Part shown: positions 40,101-51,146 of the stretch, one piece after another
How the letters are laid out: every line of letters starts with the position of its first letter
How positions within the stretch are numbered: position 1 is the stretch's first letter
NCBI GenBank assembly: GCA_018873245.2
Contig: JAEMBT020000007.1
Location: forward strand, 6,975,129 to 7,039,128
Reading direction: 5' to 3'
Length of the DNA: 64,000 bases
From: Archegozetes longisetosus
Lineage: Eukaryota; Arthropoda; Arachnida; Sarcoptiformes; Trhypochthoniidae
Notes under the pieces: model-generated
What the model was told of the DNA's origin: nothing
Database searches by the model: none
The model's input: the letters and a program-made list of their open reading frames with translations, nothing else
Program-made: the position numbers and the translations under genes

Positions 40101-43100
40101 TTCATTTCATTAGTTCCTTATCAATTCATTCAATTGTTTTTATTCGTTCAAAAAAAGTTAAATTGTTTTAACGGAGCAGAAACACATTAAAAACTAATTG
40201 TTTTATCAAGTAATTAACTTTCGCTTAACTCGATCAAAATTAGGATTTTGTTTGAACGTTTTTGCAGAATTATCTCGACTTGATTTAATTGAAATTTTAT
40301 ATGAGATGCCAAAATTGAAAACAAATTTGCACTAATACCATATTTGAGCTTTAATAGTGTTTTTCTTTGATCTTACTCTCATAAAAGTTGCATAAATTCA
40401 TTGCGATGCAGTGAATGTTTTCGAAAAATAGTAAATAACTTGCATTTGAACAAATCTAATATTTTCATAAGACACTTATGTTGTGTATTTTGTATTCAAA
40501 TTTGATTTGACTCGTATATGTTTGACATAAAAGCATTTTTATAGCATACCCTAAATGACCATTTTGTATACACTTAATGTTTGTTGTCATTTAGAAACTA
40601 TGTTTACGACTGCAGCTCTTACTGAACATTGTAAACCTTTAATATACTGTTTGTTCCCAACTTATAAGTAAACCGGAATCTCATATTTTTAGCTGACTAA
40701 CACACCTAAGTCTCGATTACTATCAGAAGAACATTAAAAAATCATTAAAAAGAGTCCATAAATTATCCAATTAATGAGCTTATTGATTGTTTAGTATAAA
40801 AAGCATAAATTGATGCTTAAGAACAACTAATCCGTTCATCAAACCATTAATATTAATGACTGGCATTAGTTTTAATTGATTGACAGAAAATGAAATGCTT
40901 TAGTGGTTACTGATCGTAATGACTGTTAATGACCTTTTACTGATTCCTGAGACCATTACTGAACAATAGTATTGGGCATTGATTTACTGTAGATCTAATT
41001 CTTTCTATCAACCCCTACCTAGTCTATTATTCCATTTCTTTTCAAATTTCAACCCCAACACATAACTCCCACTAATGATCTTCTATTCAGCTAACCATTT
41101 CATCCTTTTCACCACATTTACTCTACCGATACAAAAGATAATTTTTTATTAACAGCTTTAACCAACCTTTTCTTCATAAAAACTAGATTTACAAACTCTC
41201 AAAACATCCACATTAAAACATTGTTCATTCAATTAATCTTAAATTGTAGTCTTGATTTGACCCCCAATATCATATCTGAGTTACTAATCAAAAATTGTTT
41301 GGATTTTCAGAATTCGAGCGTCAACGCGTTATCATTCACTTAAAGGACGTGAACGATGAGAATCCTTACTTCATCAATAGACCTCTACCAATGCAAGCGG
41401 TAGTCCAGTTGAACGCACCACCTGGAACTCCAGTCTTTAAACTACAAGCGCGAGATCCTGATACAGACCATAATATTCATTACTTTCTAATCAGAGATAG
41501 AAGTAAGTCATTAGTTTCACAAGCCATTATTTAGCTCTCTACAATTATAATCATTGTTTAATAGCTGGTGGAAGGTTTGAAGTTGACGAGAGGAGTGGAG
41601 AAGTTCGAACTCGTGGTACAGATCCTTTTATGCTGGATAAAGAATATGTCCTCTATGTCAAGGCTGAAGACCACAACGGACCAACTGGTGACCGACAATT
41701 TCAGTCAACAAAAGAAGAACGTTTGTCAATAATGGGTGGCAAACGTCCGCCACAGTTCTATATGCCTCGATACGAAGCAACGATTCCTGAAAATCAGAAA
41801 AAAGATTCCGACATTATCGAAGTCAAAGCAAAATCATTCGCTGATCGAGACATTAGATATACGCTGAGAGCACAGGGAAAAGGTGCTGGAACTTTCAATA
41901 TCGGTCCAACTAGTGGTGTCGTCAAACTGGCTAAAGAACTCGATTACGAAGAACTACGACAACCCAAAACATATTCACTTATTGTAACCGCCACAGAAGA
42001 TTCCGGTGGTTTCTCTACTTCAGTCGAGTTGACAATCAAAGTGACTGATGTTAACGATAACGCGCCACGTTTTGAATTACCTGACTACCAGGCACACAAT
42101 ATTGACGAAGACATAGCAATCGGAACTTCAATTTTACAAGTTTCTGCTAGTGATTTGGATACTGGGAAAAATGCTGAGATTTCTTATTCATTGGATCGCG
42201 ACGAATTCACTATTGATGAAAAGGGAATTATTTATTCGAATAAGAGACTCGACGCCGATATCAACAATACGTATGTTCTGACGGTACGAGCCACCGATAA
42301 GGGCGACCCTCCTATGACTGGAACGGCAACTGTTAGAGTTTATACCGAAAACAAGAACGACGAAACTCCTAAATTCAGTCAAGACGTATATACGCCCAAT
42401 GTTGATGAAAATGCTGGACCTAATACTTTGGTGACGACTGTCGTAGCCAGTGATAAAGACGGTGACAATATCCATTTTGGATTTGTTGGCGGCGGCACTA
42501 CTTCGGGAATGTTCGCGATAGAAGAAAGAACTGGTGTTATTCGTCTGATTGCTTCAAGCATACAATTGGATAAAGACAAATATGAATTGAATGTGACCGC
42601 AAGAGATGATGGCTCTTGTTGTAAAAACGGAGCTCTAACAACACATACTAGCACTGCTTTAGTTGTCGTCTTTATAACTGATGTCAATGACAACAAACCT
42701 ATTTTCGAAGAATGTGGTACATATGCGCCACAAGTAGAAGAGGGGGCACCAAGTGGGACATCTGTTGTCACTGTTAGAGCTACCGATCAAGACAAAGGTC
42801 ATAACGGTCAGGTCAGATATTCTATTGTTCAACAACCAAATCAAAAGGGGACTAAATTTCTTGTGGATGAAGTGAGCGGTGAAATAAAAACTAATAAAGT
42901 TTTTGATCGAGAAGGGATGACGGAAGATTCGTAAGCGTTACTGTTAAAGCTGTTGATCGCGGTTCTCCTCCACTGGAAGGTGTTTGTTCCTTTAAGGTAA
43001 TCAATCATTACATTTAGTTAGAATTGATTTCTGTTCACTTATTGAACCTATATTAATGTGTCAATTTTTGATTCGATTTCAGGTTGAAATAACAGATATC

Positions 43101-46100
43101 AACGATAATCCTCCACTTTTTGACAGACAAGAATACAAAGAAAATGTGAAACAAGATACTCCTATTGGTACTAATATATTGCGTGTATCTGCTTCTGATG
43201 AAGACGCTGACAGTAACGGCGTTATAACTTACAACCTAACTGCTCCTAATGAGCGAAGCGACATCGATTACTTTGCCATTAATCCCGAGTCAGGTTGGAT
43301 TATGCTTAAAAAGCCTCTCGATAGAGATCAATATCATTTGAGAGCAATCGCTACCGATAATGGAATTCCACAACATCGCGCTATGGTTGAGATTGTTATT
43401 GATGTTGTAGATCGTGCTAATAATCCTCCCATTTGGGACCAGCCCGTTTACGGACCAATTTCTATACGAGAAAACTTGGATGTCGGAAGAAAAGTTATAT
43501 CAATTAAAGCTCGCTCTGGTATTCCGGACAATCCAACAGTATTTTACTCGTTAATGAGGGGTGGAACTGAGCAGACGAACAAAAGAGACAGCTTTTACTT
43601 GAGTCAGAGGGTTGAAAATGATGTGACTTGGGCAGATATTTTCGTTAATTATCCACTGGATTATGAGAAAATACAACAATACAACCTGACAGTTCGTGTC
43701 GAGAATAATGGTATTCAACAGTTGGCATCAGAAGCAACTGTTTATATTGTGTTGGAAGATGTCAACGATGAAATTCCGTTGTTTATTGAACGAGAACAAG
43801 AAACAGTTCTAGAAGGTATGCCTCCTGGCACTAAAGTTACTCAAGTACAGGCTATCGATAGAGATGGTACTTATCCTAATAACAAAGTGTACTATGGAAT
43901 CGAATCAAAAGATGGAAGTGACAAATATTTTTCAATTGATCGTGAAACTGGTGAAATCTATACGAAAACTGAATTCGATAGAGAAGAAAAGCAGGCGTAT
44001 GCTATACTTGTTCGTGCTGAGGATGGTGCTCCTTCTGACAGACCTAATACGAAAGACAAAGAACCTAATTCTGGTATGATTTTGAAATCTCATTTCTTTC
44101 TTATATCAGTCTAACGTTAATGTATTGATTTTTTAGTGACCAAATATATTCGTATTGGAATCGGAGACAAGAACGATAATCCGCCTTATTTTGATCAAGC
44201 CTTGTATGAGGCAGAGGTTAATGAAGATGAAGATATTCAGCACACAGTCATTACTGTAACGGCTAAAGACAAGGATGAATGTGAGACGAGTGTTGAATTT
44301 GTTTTTGAAGCAGTAATAATAATGATATGATTGAAATTTGTTTAGCTTCAAAAATACGTTATGAGATAACACGCGGCAATCATGGCGGAGCCTTTGCTGT
44401 GAAAAACGAGACCGGAGCCATTTATGTGGCCGGACCTCTGGATTACGAAGTCAGGAAAGAGGTAAATCACTTTCTACTTTAGTTTAGTTTTGATTTATTT
44501 GTATATTCAAATTATTTGCGTTTGGTATCAATTGCTTAAAATGAAATCGTAAGGAAAAGTGGAATTAATGAATTTATTACAGTTTAAACTTCGTCTGGTT
44601 GCTTCTGACAATCTAAATGAGAATTACACGACTGTTGTGATTCACATAAAGGATGTCAATGATAACCCTCCGACTTTCGATAGACCTACATATGAGACTC
44701 AGATAACAGAGGAGGACGATAGACATGTACCAAAGCGTATTTTACAGGTCATTGTCATTTCGACAAGTTTTCGGTCATTTGTCCTCCTTGTTGCACATTT
44801 GAAACGGAAATGATATAATTTGACTTGCGATGATTTGATTTATTTGATTGCATTACAGCACGATTTATTATTTTGCATGAATATTGAGTTTTTTGCATTT
44901 TTTGTTGTCCCAAATCCCTAATCCCTATTATTTAGTATGACCTAACACTGGTTGCATCTGACACTTTGCGTGAAAACCAAACTAAAGTTAGAATCCGTGT
45001 CAAGGACATTAATGACTTGCCCCCTAAATTTGAGCAAAGCACTTATGAAACCACAATTCTTGAAGAAGATGATTTCGGCCTTCCAAAGAGCATTCTAAAG
45101 GTATCAATTGCTACAAAATAATATCCATAAATACTACTTCAGATAATAAGAGGTCAATAAATGTCATTCACGGACATACGAATATTTTTTTTCACTATTT
45201 TTGTATGTTTGCACTTTTTCAACATTTCCCAAATTTTGATTTATTTGCCACTTTCACTCATCTCATTTTGACTCAACTTTTCATAATACAGTCAATAATA
45301 CTTTCAATTAATGTAATTAGGTGACAGCAACAGATGGTGATCGCGATCGCCCGCAGGAAATTGTTTACTTCCTTACAGGTCAGGGCATAGAGGACGACAA
45401 CCCGTCAAATAGCAAGTTCGCCATTAATACAACAACCGGTGAAATCTATGTGTTACGACCGCTTGACCGTGATTTGCCGACCGGTAGATCTCAATGGCGT
45501 TTCACAGTGTTTGCTGAAGACGAAGGCGGAAATGGATTAGTGGGTTATGCAGATGTCTTGGTCAATCTAAAAGACATCAATGACAACGCGCCGTTCTTTC
45601 CATATTCTATATATACGGGTAATGTTACAGAGAATGGAACGGCAGGAATGACTGTCATGACGATGACCGCCACTGATTACGACGACCCGAGTGAAGGGTT
45701 GCACGCAAAACTGAAGTACTCTATCGAACAGAATCAAGTGAATGAAAATGGAGAACTTATTTTCACAATTGATGAGGAGACGGGTGTTATTTCAACAGCT
45801 GTTTGTTGTTTGGATCGTGAGACGAATCCTGAATATACTATAAAAGTGGTTGCTATGGATGGCGGAGCACTTAAAGGCACTGGAACTGCAACTATTAAAA
45901 TAAAAGACATAAACGATATGCCTCCTGAGTTCACCAAAAAGGACTGGTACGTCGAAGTGGATGAAACGGAAGGCGACAGTCTTCCAGAAGTTCCTATTTT
46001 GGTGGTTTCTGTGAACGATGGAGATCTACTCGAAACTAACCGATTCAGTTATAAAGTGATTGACAACGCGTTTGGATCAGACAAGTTCACAATGGTGACC

Positions 46101-49100
46101 AACTCTGACGGTACAGGATCTCTCAAAGTAGCTAAACCTTTGGATTACGAAGACCTACAACAAAGATATGGCTTCAATATTACCATTTCAGTCAGCGATA
46201 ATGGCGGCGAATCTACTGATGCCTATCATGTCGATTACGCAAAAGTTAATGTCAGGTATGTTTTGTATTGAGTCTTGCTTTTTGATATATTCATTGAAAC
46301 TTCATTTGCTTATTGTTCTGTTCAAAAGGTTACGTGACATAAATGACAACAGACCCGAATTCGAAAAGCCTAATATTGAAGTGACAGTTCTAGAAGATTC
46401 CAAAGAAGGCACAAGTCTGGCAACATTCTTGGCTACAGACGCAGATCAAGGTGGAAAATCAAGAGTTAGCTATCAAATTGATCGGTCATCTGATAAGAGA
46501 AGACAATTCAGTATTGATCAAAATGGTGTGGTTAAGATTCAGCGAATGCTCGATCGCGAAGAAACTCCTAGACATCAGGTAAAGATTCTGGCGATCGATG
46601 ATGGCGTGCCTCCACGTACAGCAACTGCCACTTTGACTGTAGTTGTGGGTGATATTAACGATAACGCTCCGAGATTTTTGAAAGACTACAGACCTGTAAT
46701 AATGGAACATCAACCACCGGCTAAAGTAGAAGAAATATTAGCCACAGATGACGACGATAGGTCTAAAGGCAATGGTCCGCCTTTCACTTTCAGAATGGAT
46801 CCTAACGCACCCGATGTTATTCGAAGGTTCTTCGATGTTCAGCACGACCCAAAAGGTGCAAATGGAGACGGAATGGCAATCGTTAACTCAAAGGAAAAGT
46901 TTGACCGCGAAACTCAGAAGGAATACTTGGTGCCAATTATTATAAAAGACAGCGGTTATCCTTCTATGACAGGAACGAGTACTCTAACTGTAATTATAGG
47001 AGATATAAATGATAATCGTATGCATCCTGGAAGCAAAAACATATTCGTCTATAACTTCAAAGGACAGTCTCCACCCACACAAATCGGAAGAGTTCATGTC
47101 GAAGACTTGGATGATTGGGACTTACCTGACAAGACCTTCTTCTGGGAGGGCGGATCAGGTCATCCTTATTTCGATCTTAATTCTGATGACGGAATGATTA
47201 CGATGAAAAATGTTACAAATGGAGAATATCTGTTGAAATTTAATGTTTACGATCGCAAACACACGCAAGAAGTTCCGGCAAATGTGACTGTAGTTGTTAA
47301 AGAAATACCCGAAGAAGCGATTTATAACTCAGGCTCAATTCGCGTTTCGGGAATCACTGCTGAAGATTTCATAAGAGTCTGGAATTATCACGAGCAAAAA
47401 CAAGTGAAAAGTATGTACGAACAGTTCAAAGACGTTCTGGCAAGGATTCTGAAGATCAACAAAAATAATTTGGACATATTCAGCGTGGTCACTAAACAAG
47501 AAAGGCCTCCAATCACTGATATCAGATTTGCAGCACATGGCTCGCCTTATCAAAAGTCCGTGTTTTTGGATGGAGCGGTCAGCTTGAATCGTAGATTCAT
47601 AGAACAAGAAGTTGGTATTAATATAACATTAGTTGGAATCGATGAATGTCTGTTCGAAAATGTCCACTGCGAGAGTAGTTGTACTAATGTTCTTGAAGTC
47701 AATCCTCAGCCGATTGTAGTGAATGCTAACCGCACATCCTTTGTTGGCGTCAATGTATGGGTCAGACCGAAGTGCACATGTGGTGCGCGAGACTTCACAG
47801 ATGTGGAAACGTGTCGCAAAATGCCGGCCCCGTGTCATAACGGCGGACGTTGTACCGACTCTTCGGTTGGCGCTTTGTGCAAATGCCCCGAAGGCTACGA
47901 CGGACCTCAATGTCAAATGCCCGTCAGGTCGTTCAACGGCGATGGCTGGGCCTGGTTTTCACCTCTACAACAGTGCCAGGACTCGCATCTTAGTCTAGAG
48001 TTCATGACGGCAACTCCAAACGGTCTCATCTTCTATAACGGTCCTATCGTTGAACCTGTTGTCGGAACGAAAGCTGTCAAAGATTTCGTTTCGTTGGAAT
48101 TGTTCAGAGGAAAGCCAAGACTTTTGATTGATTTTGGTTCAGGAACTGCTGAATTAACAGTTAATCCTTCGGGAGATTTGCACGACGGAGAATGGCATCG
48201 AATCGATATTTTCTGGACTAAGGAAACGGCTCGAATAATGATTGATAATTGTATGGGAATTCTAGTCGATGAATCGGATCCACCTAAGATTGATCGCTCG
48301 AGATGTGAGAATATCACTCGCATTGTTGGATTCAATGAATATCTTAATGTGAATTCGCCGCTTCAAATCGGAGGTGTTCTGCATAAACCAGTGGAGAACT
48401 ACTACGACTGGCACTATTTGCCAACCAAAGCAGGATTCAAGGGTTGTATCAAGAATTTCATTCACAACAGCGTCATGTATGACTTGGGCTCTCCTGGAAG
48501 TTATGAAAAGAGTGAACCTGGCTGCCCTCCATCTGAAGATAGGTGTAACTCCGATTCGATCACTAAGAGATGTCTTCATGGCCAATGTATGGGCACTTAC
48601 AATAGCGTGAAATGTGTTTGTGAGCCTGGCTGGTGGGGCGCCAGATGTGACAAAGAATCACAATCAAAAATGTTCCAGCAAAGCAGTTATATTAAATATG
48701 CCCTTTCTTTCGATCCCGATCCTTACAAAAATGATATTCAGCTGCAATTCCGAACGCGCCAAAAACACGGAGAACTCTTCCGACTCTTCAGCAAACATGG
48801 ACGAGAGTATTGTATACTTGAGATCAAAGATAAGAAATTGAGGTTTAGGTTCAATCTCAACGATTGGAGGTCATCTGATGAACGAGAACTTTGGTTGCCT
48901 TATGTTTATGTGAGTGATGGCCAGTGGCATACTGTTCGAGTGCAACGTTTTGGAAGTACTGCTTCCATTTCTCTTGATGGAGGTGGCGGTCGAAGATTTA
49001 ATGAGATTATAGACTACGAAGGATTGCATCAATTGTTACCGGTTGAGAAGCAAAATGTTATTGCAGGTGGAGATGTGCAATACGTCGGTCCAGGAATTAC

Positions 49101-51146
49101 TGTTGTCGATAATGATTTCCAAGAAGGTATTCAATAGCATCTCATTAATGATTCAAATATCATGTTTGACTCAATTTTCAACTTAATTTTTCTGCAAAAG
49201 GTTGTATGAATGATATAAGACTTGATCAAAAATATCTTCCAATGGACGGTGGATCAGAAAACGCAGTTGTTATTGAGTTGAGGAATCTTATAAATGGTTG
49301 TCCATCTAATAACCCTTGCGAAGGTATTCATTGTAATAATCCATTTGAGTGCGTCGACTTGTGGATGCTTCATGAGTGCAGGTAAGTCATTACACTTGTC
49401 ATGAGTTGGTTAATTATTACTAATTGCATGGGTTTATGACACGAGCTTTGCTTTAGTTGCACGTAACTTTAAACCAGACTAGTTCTTCTCTCGAGCTTAC
49501 TTTCATAACCTTTTATCACAACTAATTAGATGCCCGACTGGGTTTGTGGTTACTAATGATGGTAAAAATTGCACTGATGCTAATGAATGCGAGCCTAGAA
49601 ATCCATGTTTGAATGGGGGCTTATGTCAGAATTTGGACAGAGGATTGGGTTTCTATTGCATTTGTCCTGAAAACTTTTCCGGCGAATTCTGTAATGCTCA
49701 AAAAATTGAAAAAGAATTACAACTTAGCAATGCTGCTCTTATGATGATTATTATCTGTCTCGTAAACATTATGAGTAAGTATTCAATCACTGCTACTGTC
49801 AAACCTCTCTATCCTGAACTTCGAGTTAAGCCCTTTTTTAAAAAGTACAGGTTAATCCATAAGAAATTACGATTTATTTTTTAAAGAAAGGCTTAACTAC
49901 ATGTTCAGTATAGACGGACTAAACTATATCTATGCTTTTTGGTGCTTTACTCTGCATGTTCTCTAACTGTGAATATACTCTACTCTCTATGGGCTAATGC
50001 TAAGGGTATTAACAAAATTAAAGTTGAATAAAAGGTGAGAAATACCTAAATTCAAATCAATACTCAGTTGCCCAACTGGTTTACAAATGACGGCCAATCG
50101 ATTGGGCTGTGAAGATAAAAATGAGTGCGATTGGCAGCCCTGCGGCAGAGGTGGCCGTTGTTTCAACGTAGAGAACGGAGGAGGATATTGGTGTGACTGT
50201 CCTCTCGATGGCTTTAGATGCGACAATTGTAGCTGCGATGAAGGACCCAATATTAAGCACAGCAGTGCTAAAATTGGGTTAGGAGGGGATGCAGTCGCTA
50301 TCATTGTTTTGTGTTTGCTTTTTTATTTGAGTAAGACCTTCTTTTTTTTTCTTTTCTACTTCCCTTTTTCTCATCTTTCACTCTTTACAGCAATTGTTTT
50401 TCAATTCCTACAAGATTTTCTATTTTCTATAACTATTTCTTATAAATCGTTTCTTATAAATCGTTTCTAAAAAGTCTTCAACGTTAGTTATTGTAGATTT
50501 TGTTAACTTGCTTTTGAACCTGAGCCGCGGCGCCAACTCTGTGCAAATATATAACATATTCTGTTTCATAGTTCTTGTCCTCGTAATTGTTGCCTACACC
50601 AGAAGCCGAAGACCTCATCAGAAGTTCGGTCATGACGTGGATGACGATGTCAGAGAAAACATTATTAGCTATGATGACGAGGGTGGCGGTGAGGATGATA
50701 TGAATGCATATGACATAACACCTCTTCGTATTCCTATTGACGCCACTGGAACTACTATTATTGGAAAGCCTGACAAACCAGGAATTATGAAAGATCCGCT
50801 CCAGCGACAATGTAATTTCATTTTAAATCTTTTCGGATTAAAACCTATTATCTATTCTCAAATAATTCGTTACGATTTAACTTTAGATCCACCTGCTGCT
50901 CATCCAGACGTCGGTGATTTAATACGTGATAATTTAGAGAAAGCCGACACCGACCCGAATGCACCGCCTTTTGACGATCTTCGAAATTACGCTTATGAGG
51001 GCTGTGGCAGTACTGCCGGCTCATTGAGTTCGTTAGCGTCTGGAATGGATGACAACGAACAGGACTTCGATTACCTTAACAGATGGGGTCCACGATTCCA
51101 GAACTTAGCCACAATGTATGGACAGGGAGAGAGTGAAGACGAGTGA
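34192..51146 (+). CDS. CadN: neural cadherin (CadN-type classical cadherin)
   Basis: Exons: 34192-35614, 41311-41502, 41565-42996, 43083-44073, 44137-44280, 44346-44461, 44583-44747 or 44936-45100, 45321-46255, 46329-49126, 49201-49381, 49530-49774 or 50068-50330, 50572-50811, 50887-51146. About 3040 residues (fly CadN about 3100). A signal peptide at 1-28 and a furin-like RRKR at 390-393 precede many cadherin repeats with DxNDN and LDRE motifs. The membrane-proximal region carries EGF-like and laminin-G domains (PCHNGGRC, NGDGWAWFSP). The cytoplasmic tail has the p120-binding region and the catenin-binding stretch DPNAPPFDDLRNYAYEG with AGSLSSLASG. The protein mediates homophilic adhesion and axon targeting. 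Exon choice would alter part of one cadherin repeat and the EGF/transmembrane segment. The reading frame is broken once, by a missing base near 42915, probably a sequence error. The 5.7 kb first intron may be regulatory. Confidence 0.97.
35615..41310 (+). other. large first intron of neural cadherin
   Basis: Bounded by a g|gtatgt donor and a ttttcag acceptor in matching phase. All other introns of this gene are under 700 bases (the longest are at the two alternative-exon regions), so this one stands out. It contains pogo-like element copy 3 and no recognisable exon. It is a likely place for enhancers or an alternative promoter. Confidence 0.75.
37638..37765. mobile_element. short pogo-like inverted-repeat element, copy 3
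   Basis: The left end is cagttgactctcccataatg, preceded by TA. The reverse complement of the right end is cagtggcctctcgttacaat. The two agree at about 20 of 25 positions with one gap. A third copy of the motif (cagtgaactcttgttataat) starts at 37698. At 128 bases with no open frame it looks like a miniature non-autonomous element. Confidence 0.5.
42911..42920 (+). other. apparent single-base deletion in cadherin exon 3
   Basis: Before this point the frame reads KVFDREG; after it the frame is shifted by one and reads GRFVSVTVKAVDRG through to a perfect donor at 42997. One extra base within the run gaaggg restores the family pattern, and the exon length (1432) is one short of what the flanking phases require. 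The flanking exons are intact and conserved, so an assembly or sequencing error is more likely than gene death. Confidence 0.85.
44583..44747 (+). other. cadherin alternative exon a (first pair)
   Basis: 55 codons, phase 0 at both ends, flanked by ttacag and gtcatt. It encodes the end of one cadherin repeat and the start of the next (LRLVASDNLNENYTT, KDVNDNPPTF, EEDDRHVPKRI). It is paired with 44936-45100. Fly CadN exon 13a/13b occupies the same place. Confidence 0.85.
44936..45100 (+). other. cadherin alternative exon b (first pair)
   Basis: Also exactly 55 codons in phase 0, flanked by tttag and gtatca. Identical to exon a at 32 of 55 residues by hand alignment (LTLVASDTLRENQTK, KDINDLPPKF, EEDDFGLPKSI). 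Splicing either one to 46255-side exon 45321 keeps the frame. Mutually exclusive use is inferred from the fly gene. Confidence 0.85.
49530..49774 (+). other. cadherin alternative EGF/transmembrane exon a (second pair)
   Basis: Starts with a split Arg codon (R-CPTGF), encodes an EGF-like domain (NPCLNGGLCQNLDRG, FYCICPENFSGEFC) and the start of the membrane helix (LMMIIICLVNIM), and ends one base into an Ile codon. Same phases as 50068-50330. Matches the place of fly exon 18a/18b. Confidence 0.85.
50068..50330 (+). other. cadherin alternative EGF/transmembrane exon b (second pair)
   Basis: Starts with the split codon giving S-CPTGL and encodes a different cysteine-rich EGF-like domain (CGRGGRCFNVENGGGYWCDC) with an extra CDNCSC motif, then a juxtamembrane stretch and helix start (AVAIIVLCLLFYL). 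It ends in the same phase as exon a, so both join exon 50572 to give ILVLVIVAY. Confidence 0.85.
50812..50886 (+). other. 75-base cadherin intron with no in-frame stop
   Basis: Donor t|gtaatt and acceptor ctttag|at. It is 75 bases long and open in frame, so a reading-frame search runs straight through. Removing it joins LQRQ to YPPAAHPDVGD and gives a tail that fits the cadherin family. Retention would add 25 hydrophobic residues. Confidence 0.7.

Noticed and set aside
44136..44330. Cadherin exon 5 read through into its intron
   Set aside because: The donor gtgaga after GAT GAA T and the acceptor at 44345 give the conserved reading SKIRYEIT; the read-through part is intronic.
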